DNA of 13,737 nt from Deltaproteobacteria bacterium (GCA_016208525.1 JACQYJ010000168.1:1-13737), one strand, 5' to 3'; shown: positions 7,675-13,737, numbered from the stretch's first letter. A program made the numbers and translations. Notes: generated from the sequence alone by a model not told the origin.

Positions 7675-9234
7675 ATGGCTGTTATAAAAAGGGCGCTTAT
7701 CAGCCTTTCTGACAAGAAGGGGATAATAGAATTTGCGAATGGACTTTCAGGATTTGGAGTTGAGATACTCTCAACCGGTGGGACTGCGAAGCTTCTCGGC
7801 GAAAACGGGGTAAAGGTCACAGAGGTATCGGACTACACCGGCTTCCCTGAGATGATGGACGGGAGGCTGAAGACCCTCCATCCGAAGGTCCACGGCGGTC
7901 TCCTCGGTATGAGGGACAACCCTGCGCATGTAAAGGCCATGGAGGAGCATGGAATTAAGCCTATAGATATGGTGGTTGTAAACCTCTATCCATTTGAGGC
8001 AACCATAGCAAAGGGATGTTCTTTTGAGGAGGCGATAGAGAATATTGACATAGGCGGGCCGACAATGCTGCGCTCTGCCGCCAAGAACCACAAAGATGTT
8101 GCTGTTATTACTGACCCGGATGACTACGGCGCGGTCCTTGATGAACTCAAAAAGAGCGCAGGGTCCCTCTCGCCTGAGACCCACTTCAGACTTGCAAAAA
8201 AGGTGTTTGAACTTACCGCAAGGTACGACGGGGCCATCTCCAACTATCTCGGTATTCTTGAGGGCAGGAAGCCTGTCAAAAGGTTCCCGGAAACCATTAC
8301 ACTGCAATATATCAAGGGCCAGGACCTGAGGTACGGAGAAAACCCCCATCAGTCAGCGGCATTTTATGTGGAGAGGGGTATATATGAGCCGTGCGTCTCC
8401 AATGCGGCGCAGCTTCACGGCAAAGAGCTGTCTTTCAACAACATACTTGATCTGGACGCTGCATTTGAGACAGTAAAGGAGTTTCATGAGATCGCCGCTG
8501 TTATAATAAAGCACACAAATCCATGCGGTGTTGCCTTATCTGCAGAAGGTCTTGCTGATGCTTACAGGAAGGCAAGAACAGCTGACCCGATATCCTCATT
8601 CGGAGGGATTGTCGGAGTTAACCGTATTGTGGACGAGGAGATAGCTCAGGAGATAACATCTACGTTCATGGAGGCAGTGATAGCGCCGGGATACACTCCT
8701 GATGCCCTGGAGGTGTTAAAGAGAAGCAAGAATCTGAGACTCTTGCAGACACCCATCCTTGCCAAATACCATCCCGGCGGGGTTGATATGAAGAAGGTGA
8801 GTGGGGGCCTTCTTATCCAGGACAGGGATATCAAAGAGATGGATGAGAATGAATTAAGGATAGTGACAAAAAGAAGGCCTACCGCAGAGGAGATGAGGTC
8901 TCTCACATTCGCATGGAAGGTCTGCAAGCACGTGAAGTCCAACGCCATTATATACGCTCTTAATGACAGGACAGTAGGTATCGGCGCAGGGCAGATGTCA
9001 AGGGTTGACTCCTCCAGGATTGCTGCCATCAAGGCCCACGGGAGTCTGACTGGGACAGTTGCGGCCTCAGACGCGTTCTTTCCGTTCAGGGATGGTGTTG
9101 ATACCGTTGCCGAGGCAGGAGCAACCGCCATCATCCAGCCAGGGGGCTCAATAAGGTACGATGAAGTGATCGAGGCCGCAAACGAGCGCGGATTGGCTAT
9201 GGTATTTACAGGGATGAGGCATTTCAGACATTAA
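7675..9234 (+). CDS. purH: AICAR transformylase / IMP cyclohydrolase
   Basis: Bifunctional enzyme for the last two steps of IMP synthesis: formylation of AICAR with 10-formyltetrahydrofolate, then ring closure. The 519-residue product is full length. The N-terminal cyclohydrolase (MGS-like) domain has LSTGGTA (32-38) and the MDGRLKTLHPKVHGG stretch with Lys66. The C-terminal transformylase domain has the catalytic Lys279-His280 in KHTNPCG, and the protein ends in the family's GMRHFRH. ATG 7675 follows a strong AAGGAGG. purD lies downstream beyond a palindromic gap of 168 bases. Its formyl-folate use links it to the folate one-carbon pool that also feeds AcsE, although the genes are not contiguous. 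Confidence 0.97.
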   Translation: MAVIKRALISLSDKKGIIEFANGLSGFGVEILSTGGTAKLLGENGVKVTEVSDYTGFPEMMDGRLKTLHPKVHGGLLGMRDNPAHVKAMEEHGIKPIDMVVVNLYPFEATIAKGCSFEEAIENIDIGGPTMLRSAAKNHKDVAVITDPDDYGAVLDELKKSAGSLSPETHFRLAKKVFELTARYDGAISNYLGILEGRKPVKRFPETITLQYIKGQDLRYGENPHQSAAFYVERGIYEPCVSNAAQLHGKELSFNNILDLDAAFETVKEFHEIAAVIIKHTNPCGVALSAEGLADAYRKARTADPISSFGGIVGVNRIVDEEIAQEITSTFMEAVIAPGYTPDALEVLKRSKNLRLLQTPILAKYHPGGVDMKKVSGGLLIQDRDIKEMDENELRIVTKRRPTAEEMRSLTFAWKVCKHVKSNAIIYALNDRTVGIGAGQMSRVDSSRIAAIKAHGSLTGTVAASDAFFPFRDGVDTVAEAGATAIIQPGGSIRYDEVIEAANERGLAMVFTGMRHFRH

Positions 9235-9241
9235 AAAATTT

Positions 9242-9391
9242 CATGCGAAGACGCAAAGAACGCAAAGAAATAACTTATTAGTCCAGGACAAATACAGATT
9301 CTTTATGATCAGAACAGTTCAAATCATAAATAAAATCTGTTTGACTCGGTGTCAAAAAATCTTAGCGACCTTTGCGACTTTGCGAGCAAAG
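9242..9391. repeat. Long imperfect palindrome in the purH-purD gap
   Basis: The outer arms are made of CGCAAAG units at 9250-9267 and CTTTGCG units at 9370-9387. Inside them are ACAGATT (9294-9300) with AATCTGT (9334-9340), and TTTATGAT (9302-9309) with ATCATAAA (9323-9330). A small hairpin, TTTGAC/GTCAAA, lies at 9340-9356. The repeat runs almost up to the purD ribosome site (AGAAGGG, 9390-9396), so it forms most of the purD leader. Confidence 0.7.
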
Positions 9392-9402
9392 AAGGGTTTA
9401 AA

Positions 9403-10692
9403 ATGAAAGTTCTTGTTGTAGGTTCAGGAGGGCGTGAACATGCCCTTGTATGGAAAATAGCTAACAGTTCACGGTTCACGACTCACGGTTCACGGATTTT
9501 CTGCGCTCCTGGCAATGCGGGAATAGCCCAGATCGCAGAATGCGTGGATATAAAGGCAGAGGATATATCAGGCCTTCTTGAGTTTGCCAAAAAAGAAGGG
9601 ATAGACCTCACAGTAGTAGGACCTGAGGGTCCTCTTACCCTTGGGATCGTGGACGATTTTGAGAAGGCCGGGCTCAGGATATTCGGGGCAAGCAAAAGGG
9701 CCGCGGAGATAGAGTGGAGCAAGGCCTTTTCCAAGTCCCTTATGAAAAAATACGCCATTCCCACAGCGGGTTACGAGGTGTTTACCGATAGAGAGAGGGC
9801 CGTCTCTTATCTGAAGGAGAAGGGAGCGCCTATTGTAGTCAAGGCATCAGGGCTTGCGGCCGGAAAGGGGGTAATCGTTGCCACGACACTCAATGAAGCC
9901 GTTTCTGCAGTTGACCTGATAATGAGGGATAAGGCCTTCGGCCCGGCCGGCGACGAGCTGATAATTGAGGAGTTTCTTGAAGGGGAAGAGGTCTCACTGC
10001 TCGCCTTTACAGATGGCAAGACTGTTCTCCCTATGCCCTCTGCCCAGGACCACAAAAGGGTTTTTGACAATGATGAGGGACCCAACACTGGAGGGATGGG
10101 AGTTTACTCCCCTGCGCCGGTCTTGACCAAGGCGCTCCTGGATACGGTAATGAAGGAGATCATGATACCTGCTGTAAAGGGAATGGCATCTGAAGGGCGG
10201 CCATACAAGGGCATCCTCTATGCAGGGCTTATCATAACCGGAAACGGGCCTAAGGTGCTGGAATTCAATGCAAGGTTTGGGGACCCGGAGACACAGCCCC
10301 TTATGATGCGGATGAAGACCGATATCCTGGAAGTTATGGAGGCGGTAATAGATGAGAGACTTTACGGCATAAAGATCGAGTGGGACGACAGGGCGTCGGT
10401 GTGCGTTGTAATGGCTGCGGGAGGATATCCCGGGGATTACAGAAAAGGTGATGAGATAATTGGACTTGATGATGCAGCAGGGATGGATGAAGTGACGGTG
10501 TTCCATGCAGGGACTGCCTTAAAGGATAGTAAGATAGTAACAAATGGCGGAAGGGTGCTCGGTGTCACCGCATCAGGCAGCGATATTAGAGAGGCTGTTA
10601 AGGAGGCGTACCGGGCCGTCTCAAAGATAACATGGAACGGCGTGCATTACAGAAAGGATATCGGCAGAAGGGCGATAACACCGGCCAAATAA
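9403..10692 (+). CDS. purD: Phosphoribosylamine-glycine ligase (GAR synthetase)
   Basis: ATP-grasp enzyme that joins glycine to phosphoribosylamine, the second step of purine synthesis. The 429-residue product is of normal length. It starts with MKVLVVGSGGREHAL and has the ATP-grasp segments VVKASGLAAGKG (145-156), QDHKRVFDNDEGPNTGGMG (from 215) and EFNARFGDPETQP (from 287). An in-frame GTG further upstream (9349) is rejected: ATG 9403 gives the canonical N-terminus and has AGAAGGG at 9390-9396. Oddly, a heptamer tandem repeat at 9467-9495 encodes residues about 22-31 (SSRFTTHGSR), giving four more residues between WK and APGNAG than in E. coli PurD. Confidence 0.96.
   Translation: MKVLVVGSGGREHALVWKIANSSRFTTHGSRIFCAPGNAGIAQIAECVDIKAEDISGLLEFAKKEGIDLTVVGPEGPLTLGIVDDFEKAGLRIFGASKRAAEIEWSKAFSKSLMKKYAIPTAGYEVFTDRERAVSYLKEKGAPIVVKASGLAAGKGVIVATTLNEAVSAVDLIMRDKAFGPAGDELIIEEFLEGEEVSLLAFTDGKTVLPMPSAQDHKRVFDNDEGPNTGGMGVYSPAPVLTKALLDTVMKEIMIPAVKGMASEGRPYKGILYAGLIITGNGPKVLEFNARFGDPETQPLMMRMKTDILEVMEAVIDERLYGIKIEWDDRASVCVVMAAGGYPGDYRKGDEIIGLDDAAGMDEVTVFHAGTALKDSKIVTNGGRVLGVTASGSDIREAVKEAYRAVSKITWNGVHYRKDIGRRAITPAK
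9467..9495 (+). repeat. GTTCACG heptamer tandem repeat inside purD
   Basis: Four head-to-tail 7-base units: GTTCACG, GTTCACG, ACTCACG and GTTCACG, followed by one more G. It lies in the purD coding frame in a loop before the APGNAG motif. Its repetitive structure differs from the surrounding coding sequence and resembles short intergenic repeats. Confidence 0.75.
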
Positions 10693-10744
10693 CTATTGAC
10701 TAAACCGCCAAACAGCCCTAAAATACGCTGCCTAACGGATATCT

Positions 10745-10990
10745 ATGATAAAAATAAGGTTTTTTGCAGGGATAAAAGAAAGGGTTGGGAAGAAAGAAGT
10801 TATCCTTGACTCTAAGGGTGGAAGCGTGGCTGATATACTTAATGCCATAGAGAAGGATATACCGGGGATTTCCGAAATATTACTAAGCCTCAAGGCAATG
10901 GTAGCGGTAAATCACGAGATGGCAGGGATTCAGACATTGGTGAAAGACGGGGATGAGGTTGCCTTTATTCCTCCCTTTTCAGGTGGGTAA
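10745..10990 (+). CDS. moaD: Molybdopterin synthase small (sulfur carrier) subunit
   Basis: Ubiquitin-like sulfur carrier of molybdopterin synthase. Its C-terminal glycine is activated as a thiocarboxylate and delivers sulfur to precursor Z within the MoaE complex. The 81-residue length is typical, with the beta-grasp start IKIRFFAGIKERVG, the DGDEVAFIPPFSGG end and the required Gly80-Gly81 terminus. ATG 10745 has only a weak ribosome site. It follows purD by 52 bases with no terminator seen, and moaE begins 3 bases after its stop, so the two are cotranscribed and coupled. A thiamine-type ThiS role is less likely given the adjacent moaE. Confidence 0.93.
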   Translation: MIKIRFFAGIKERVGKKEVILDSKGGSVADILNAIEKDIPGISEILLSLKAMVAVNHEMAGIQTLVKDGDEVAFIPPFSGG

Positions 10991-10993
10991 ACA

Positions 10994-11410
10994 GTGGTCA
11001 GGGTTCAGGAAAAACCGTTTTCTGTAGATGATGAGATAGAGCTGGTTAAAGAAAGCTCAAAGAGGATCGGCGGTATTGCGATATTCCTGGGCGCTGCCAG
11101 GGATTTCTCAAAAGGAAAGCATATCAGATCCCTCTCATTTGAGCATTACCCTGGAATGGCAGAAAAGAAGCTTAATGAGATCAGGGAAAAAGCCATAAAG
11201 GATTTTGGCGTAATAGAGGTGTCAATAGTCCATAGAGTAGGTAAAATTGGGATTGGCGAAAATATCGTCCTCATCGTTGCCGCAGCAGAGCATAGGAAAG
11301 AGGCGTTTATGGCCTGCGAATTCGCTATTGATGAACTTAAAATGATTACCCCTATCTGGAAAAAGGAAACAACGACCAGCGGAGAGGAATGGGTTGAACA
11401 ACACCCTTAA
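10994..11410 (+). CDS. moaE: Molybdopterin synthase large (catalytic) subunit
   Basis: Catalytic subunit of molybdopterin synthase, which converts precursor Z to molybdopterin using the MoaD thiocarboxylate. The 138-residue product shows VRDFS-like AARDFSKG, the LSFEHYPGMAEKKL segment, IVHRVGKIGIGENIVLIV and the C-terminal PIWKKET. Lys116 and Lys123 have the same 7-residue spacing as the catalytic lysines of E. coli MoaE (119 and 126). The start is GTG 10994, read from an AGGTGG site that overlaps the last moaD codons. The other cofactor genes (moaA, moaC, moeA) are not in the window. Confidence 0.93.
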   Translation: MVRVQEKPFSVDDEIELVKESSKRIGGIAIFLGAARDFSKGKHIRSLSFEHYPGMAEKKLNEIREKAIKDFGVIEVSIVHRVGKIGIGENIVLIVAAAEHRKEAFMACEFAIDELKMITPIWKKETTTSGEEWVEQHP

Positions 11411-11498
11411 CTGAAGCCTTACGGTCATTAGAAAAAACTCCAGGACTTAAGAAGAAAGATAATGTTTCGCAGCAGCAATATGCCCAAGGGGCTTCAGT
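11410..11498. promoter_or_regulatory. Inverted repeat pairing over the aroE start
   Basis: ACTGAAGCC (11410-11418, at the moaE stop) is the exact reverse complement of GGCTTCAGT (11490-11498). The second copy covers the end of the aroE ribosome site AAGGGG (11486-11491) and the GTG start. Pairing in RNA would hide the aroE start, but the loop is about 70 bases, so a regulatory role is only a possibility. Confidence 0.3.
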
Positions 11499-12360
11499 GA
11501 AGATTACAGGGGAAACAAAGGTCATTGGCATCTTCGGATATCCGGTCAGTCACACACTCTCACCTCTGATGCAGAATGCTGCCTTAGAGGCATTGGGGCT
11601 TAACTATATTTATGTACCGTTTGAGGTTAGGCCTGAAAGTCTTGAGTTCGCTGTAAACGGCATAAGGGCCCTCGGAGTATCCGGCGTAAACGTGACTGTA
11701 CCCTATAAAGAGTCGGTCATGAAGTTTCTTGATGAGATAGATGAATCAGCAGGGCTTATCGGCGCCGTCAACACCATCCTTAACAAGAATGGGCGTTTGA
11801 AGGGATACAATACAGACTCGCCTGGTTACATCAGGTCGCTGCATGAAGACGCCGGGTTTGACCCTAAAGGTAAAACCATCCTGGTCGTAGGGGCCGGCGG
11901 CGGCGCCAGGGGGATAATCGCAGGACTGCTTTTGAATGGTACATCCGAAATAGTTATCGCCAATCGCACTATTGAAAAAGCGGAAGAAATTAAGGTTAAT
12001 TATGCAAAGATATGCAGGCGCAAACATATACAGATTAAAACCGCTCCCCTCTCATATCTTAATGATCCTCAAATCCTGTCCTCTGTTGACCTGATCGTTA
12101 ATACAACATCAATGGGATTAGAGGGAGGGTTCCCAGATGTAGATTTTAGCTTAACTTCTCGCAATGTCCTCATCTCAGACATAGCCTACAAGCCGCCACT
12201 GACACAATTTTTAAAAAAAGCTCAAGGGGCGGGGCGCAAGATCTCAGGCGGCCTTGGAATGCTCGTATACCAGGGGGCTATAAGCCTTGAGATATGGACT
12301 GGCCGGAAGGCCCCGGTTGAAGTGATGAAGAATTCCCTGAAAATTTTCCTCAACGAGTAG
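11497..12360 (+). CDS. aroE: Shikimate dehydrogenase
   Basis: NADP-dependent reduction of 3-dehydroshikimate to shikimate in aromatic amino acid synthesis. The 287-residue product is of normal length. The substrate-binding domain has GYPVSHTLSPLMQNAA (14-29, Ser20-type pocket residues Ser18 and Ser22), the catalytic Lys71 in NVTVPYKE and Asp107 in YNTDSPG. The Rossmann domain has VVGAGGGARG (130-139), NRT for NADP phosphate recognition, and the GGLGMLVYQGA end. The start is GTG 11497 with AAGGGG at 11486-11491; no ATG is available upstream. It follows moaE by 86 bases in the same direction and may share its transcript. It could also act on quinate, but AroE is the simplest reading. Confidence 0.95.
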   Translation: MKITGETKVIGIFGYPVSHTLSPLMQNAALEALGLNYIYVPFEVRPESLEFAVNGIRALGVSGVNVTVPYKESVMKFLDEIDESAGLIGAVNTILNKNGRLKGYNTDSPGYIRSLHEDAGFDPKGKTILVVGAGGGARGIIAGLLLNGTSEIVIANRTIEKAEEIKVNYAKICRRKHIQIKTAPLSYLNDPQILSSVDLIVNTTSMGLEGGFPDVDFSLTSRNVLISDIAYKPPLTQFLKKAQGAGRKISGGLGMLVYQGAISLEIWTGRKAPVEVMKNSLKIFLNE

Positions 12361-12492
12361 AAAAGCGGGTTTTTCTGGCTCTTTCTCATATTGAGTGGGT
12401 AGAAACCTCCCTGGATGAACCTTCTTATGGGGCAAAAAAACTAATTTAGCCACGGACTTGCACGGATAAATGCAGACTTTTTATGAAGAACA

Positions 12493-12642
12493 AAGATATG
12501 ATGCCCTCGTAAAAAGTCCCAAATCACCCTTCGACAAGCTCAGGGCGAACGGTGGTCTGGTTGAAATCACTGACTTTATTCCGTTCGTGGTGAGCTTGTC
12601 GAACCACAGAAAAGACTTTTTACGAGACCATCAAGATATGAT
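12493..12642. repeat. Palindromic element, inverted copy of 844-978
   Basis: The core 12499-12633 is the reverse complement of 844-978 with three differences in 135 bases by my count. The outer arms carry CTCGTAAAAAGTC and its complement; the inner arms are 12530-12552 and 12581-12603. AAGATATGAT flanks both sides (12493-12502 and 12633-12642), which looks like a 10-base target duplication. Confidence 0.88.
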
Positions 12643-12800
12643 AAAATAGTAAAAAGCCTTATTCTCACCGCGGAGCGCAGCCAAAAGTAGGCGCTTCCAA
12701 GCGAGGCGCAGAGAAAAGAATCAATAATTTCAAGATGTTTAACTCAGCGTCTCAGCGTCTCTGCGGTTAATTTTTAGTTTTTACGAGTTCATCAAGATAT
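12643..12800. repeat. Second type A element with a different inner palindrome
   Basis: A worn left end, AGTAAAAAGCC (12648-12658), and a right end, GTTTTTACGAG (12778-12788), enclose CACCGCGGAGCGCAG on the left and a CTCAGCGTCTCAGCG / CTGCGGTTAA arm on the right (about 12743-12770). AAGATAT follows at 12794-12800, a third copy of the border word of the neighbouring element. The left arm is split by the 25-base unit at 12680-12704. Confidence 0.6.
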
Positions 12801-12975
12801 AAAGCAGTTTATTTTAGTCAGAAATCGCTTGGAAGCGCCTACTTTTGGCAGTGGCAAAGAAGGTTTGGCCGTGGCTATTTTATCCACCTGAAATGAGAAA
12901 GAACCGTTTTTCTTCCGTCCTTGCAAATCTTGAATATGATGATAAACTATTTGAAATCATCTAAAGGAGACTAAT

Positions 12976-13221
12976 ATGCCAAAGGAAAACAAAGAAAAAG
13001 AGGAAAAGACGGGACGGATAGGCGTCCCACCTGTCAGAGAGACTTACCAGGAGATAAAAGGGATAAAAATGGTTGAAGATGCGGCAGAAAAGAGGGAAAG
13101 AATAAGAGAGGAGAAGGTACACGAGCATCTGGAGCATGAGAAGGCGAAGGGTTACGGAGGAAACCTCCCTCCTGTGGAGAAGCGGATTAATACCGAACGT
13201 CCCCCATTTAAGAAAAAATAG
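12976..13221 (+). CDS. Small charged hypothetical protein
   Basis: I do not recognise a family for this 81-residue protein. It is very hydrophilic and rich in Lys and Glu, with no cysteine, signal peptide or membrane segment. A central stretch (about 30-58, from KMVEDAAEKRERIREEK onward) would form a charged helix; the flanks contain GVPPV and NLPPVEKR, two proline turns, and the end is KKK. ATG 12976 has a strong AAAGGAGA site at 12963-12970 with ideal spacing, which is the main support for real translation. It stands alone between two repeat regions. It could be a nucleic-acid-binding or stress-related small protein, but nothing here shows that. Confidence 0.6.
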   Translation: MPKENKEKEEKTGRIGVPPVRETYQEIKGIKMVEDAAEKRERIREEKVHEHLEHEKAKGYGGNLPPVEKRINTERPPFKKK

Positions 13222-13310
13222 GCCGCATGGATGCAAAGATACACATTACCTCAAATGAGGTATCGAAACCTTAAAAGGTAAACCTTTTTTCTTCAGGTAC
13301 TATTGACGAT

Positions 13311-13418
13311 CTCGTAAAAAGTCTTTTTTTGCACGCAAAGGCGCAAAGATATGCTCTTTAATTCCAATATGTTTTTCTCTGCGTCTCAGCGTCTCTGCGG
13401 TTAATTTTGACTTTTTAC
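13311..13418. repeat. Type A element with mismatched (hybrid) inner arms
   Basis: CTCGTAAAAAGTC (13311-13323) and GACTTTTTAC (13409-13418) form the outer ends. The left inner arm is of the CGCAAAG type (GCACGCAAAGGCGCAAAG), while the right inner arm is of the CTCAGCG / CTGCGGTTAA type. The inner arms therefore do not pair, unlike in the other copies. The rest of the gap 13222-13554 holds only the promoter candidate below. Confidence 0.65.
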
Positions 13419-13452
13419 TAATGAATCACTATTGTTTTCACTGTCTTATGAA

Positions 13453-13468
13453 TGGCATACATCTTGCT
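13453..13468 (+). promoter_or_regulatory. Sigma54 (-24/-12) promoter candidate
   Basis: TGGCATACATCTTGCT fits the consensus TGGCAC-N5-TTGCW with one mismatch and exact GG-to-GC spacing. Transcription would start near 13479, about 75 bases before the lipoprotein start codon. A sigma54-dependent activator would be required; none is in the window. Confidence 0.6.
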
Positions 13469-13554
13469 GTTTTATTAAAAAATGACTGATGAGATATCTT
13501 ATGCCGGCGTTTGATATCGAGTAGGTTAAAAAAACCAAAGGAGGCGTAAAAGTT

Positions 13555-13737
13555 ATGAAGAGTAAGAAATCTTGTTCTATGATCGCAGGTCTGGCAATGA
13601 TGGTATTCGCAGCAGGATGCGGCAAGCAGCCCGTTGATGATATTGGTGCCGCCAAGTCGGCGGTAGAGGCTCTTGTAGCTGAGGGCGCGGATAAATACGC
13701 CGCTGAGGAGCTGAAGCTCGCTAACGACGACCTCTCT
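13555..13737 (+). CDS. Lipoprotein, DUF4398-like, 3' end cut by window
   Basis: The first 61 codons of a gene that runs off the right edge. The N-terminus is a lipoprotein signal: positive MKSKK, a hydrophobic stretch, then the lipobox FAAGC with Cys22 as the lipidated residue, so the mature protein is membrane-anchored in the periplasm. The following KSAVEALVAEGADKYAAEE helix resembles the alanine/glutamate-rich repeats of DUF4398-type lipoproteins, which often sit beside OmpA-like or Tol-Pal genes. ATG 13555 has AAGGAGG at 13538-13544. A sigma54-type promoter lies upstream. The family call rests on a short segment. Confidence 0.8.
   Translation, partial: MKSKKSCSMIAGLAMMVFAAGCGKQPVDDIGAAKSAVEALVAEGADKYAAEELKLANDDLS

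Larger units (their letters stand above)
12361..12960. repeat. Gene-free nest of inverted repeats after aroE
   Basis: I see no gene in these 600 bases. The outermost arms are 12377-12401 and 12881-12905 (19 of 25 matching). Inside are TAGCCACGG (12447-12455) and CCGTGGCTA (12869-12877). Further in lie two separate elements, 12493-12642 and 12643-12800. A perfect 25-bp inverted repeat at 12680-12704 and 12825-12849 crosses the border of the second element. This reads as repeated insertion of palindromic elements into one another. Confidence 0.75.

Noticed and set aside
11398..11496. Upstream extension of the aroE frame, open and protein-like
   Set aside because: No ATG, GTG or TTG with a ribosome site exists in frame before GTG 11497, and that start already gives the canonical AroE N-terminus.
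12358..12375. Terminator after aroE
   Set aside because: The AGAAAA/TTTTCT hairpin is AT-only in its stem and too weak, with no following T-run.
12361..12960. CRISPR array
   Set aside because: The repeats are inverted and nested, not regularly spaced direct repeats, and there are no cas genes.
12961..13236. Minus-strand frame of 91 residues, strongly hydrophobic
   Set aside because: It is the antisense of the Lys/Glu-rich small protein: AAG/GAA-type codons read backwards give Leu/Phe. It has no ribosome site as good as the plus-strand gene.

Overview
The window looks like chromosomal DNA of an anaerobic, diderm bacterium with a folate-based Wood-Ljungdahl pathway. It carries acsE-acsD-acsC, encoding the methyltransferase and both subunits of the corrinoid iron-sulfur protein. 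It also carries an Mla/MCE outer-membrane lipid transport pair and a lipoprotein, which imply two membranes. Moderate GC, common GTG/TTG starts and many intergenic palindromic repeats would fit a Nitrospirota- or Desulfobacterota-like lineage. That placement is inference; there is no rRNA or other marker here.

Layout: 2-394, an OsmC-type thiol protein cut by the left edge. 391-756 (minus), a stand-alone receiver-domain response regulator with a clear sigma70-type promoter. 839-983, a palindromic repeat. 1017-4154, the acsE-acsD-acsC operon. 4155-4506, a repeat-filled gap. 4507-6901, mlaF and a long mlaD, with no permease gene next to them. 7012-7488, a rubrerythrin-like diiron protein. 7498-7637, another palindromic repeat. 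7675-10692, purH and purD (late and early purine synthesis). 10745-11410, moaD and moaE (molybdopterin synthase). 11497-12360, aroE. 12361-12960, a gene-free nest of inverted repeats. 12976-13221, a small charged protein of unknown function. 13311-13418, another palindromic element. 13555 to the right edge, the start of a lipoprotein gene preceded by a sigma54-type promoter candidate.

Functionally, AcsE moves the methyl group of methyl-tetrahydrofolate onto AcsC/AcsD for acetyl-CoA synthesis; CODH/ACS itself is not encoded here. PurH uses 10-formyl-tetrahydrofolate, so the window is rich in folate one-carbon enzymes, although the genes are not one operon. MoaD/MoaE supply molybdopterin, which formate dehydrogenases and other anaerobic oxidoreductases need.

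The most unusual content is non-coding. There is a family of nested palindromic elements in which outer ends (CTCGTAAAAAGTC type or GAGCCTCTTGCAAAA type) are combined with different inner palindromes. Two 135-bp copies, differing at three positions by my count, lie in opposite orientation about 11.6 kb apart. A heptamer repeat of intergenic character lies in frame inside purD. I see no CRISPR array, tRNA, rRNA, transposase or phage gene.
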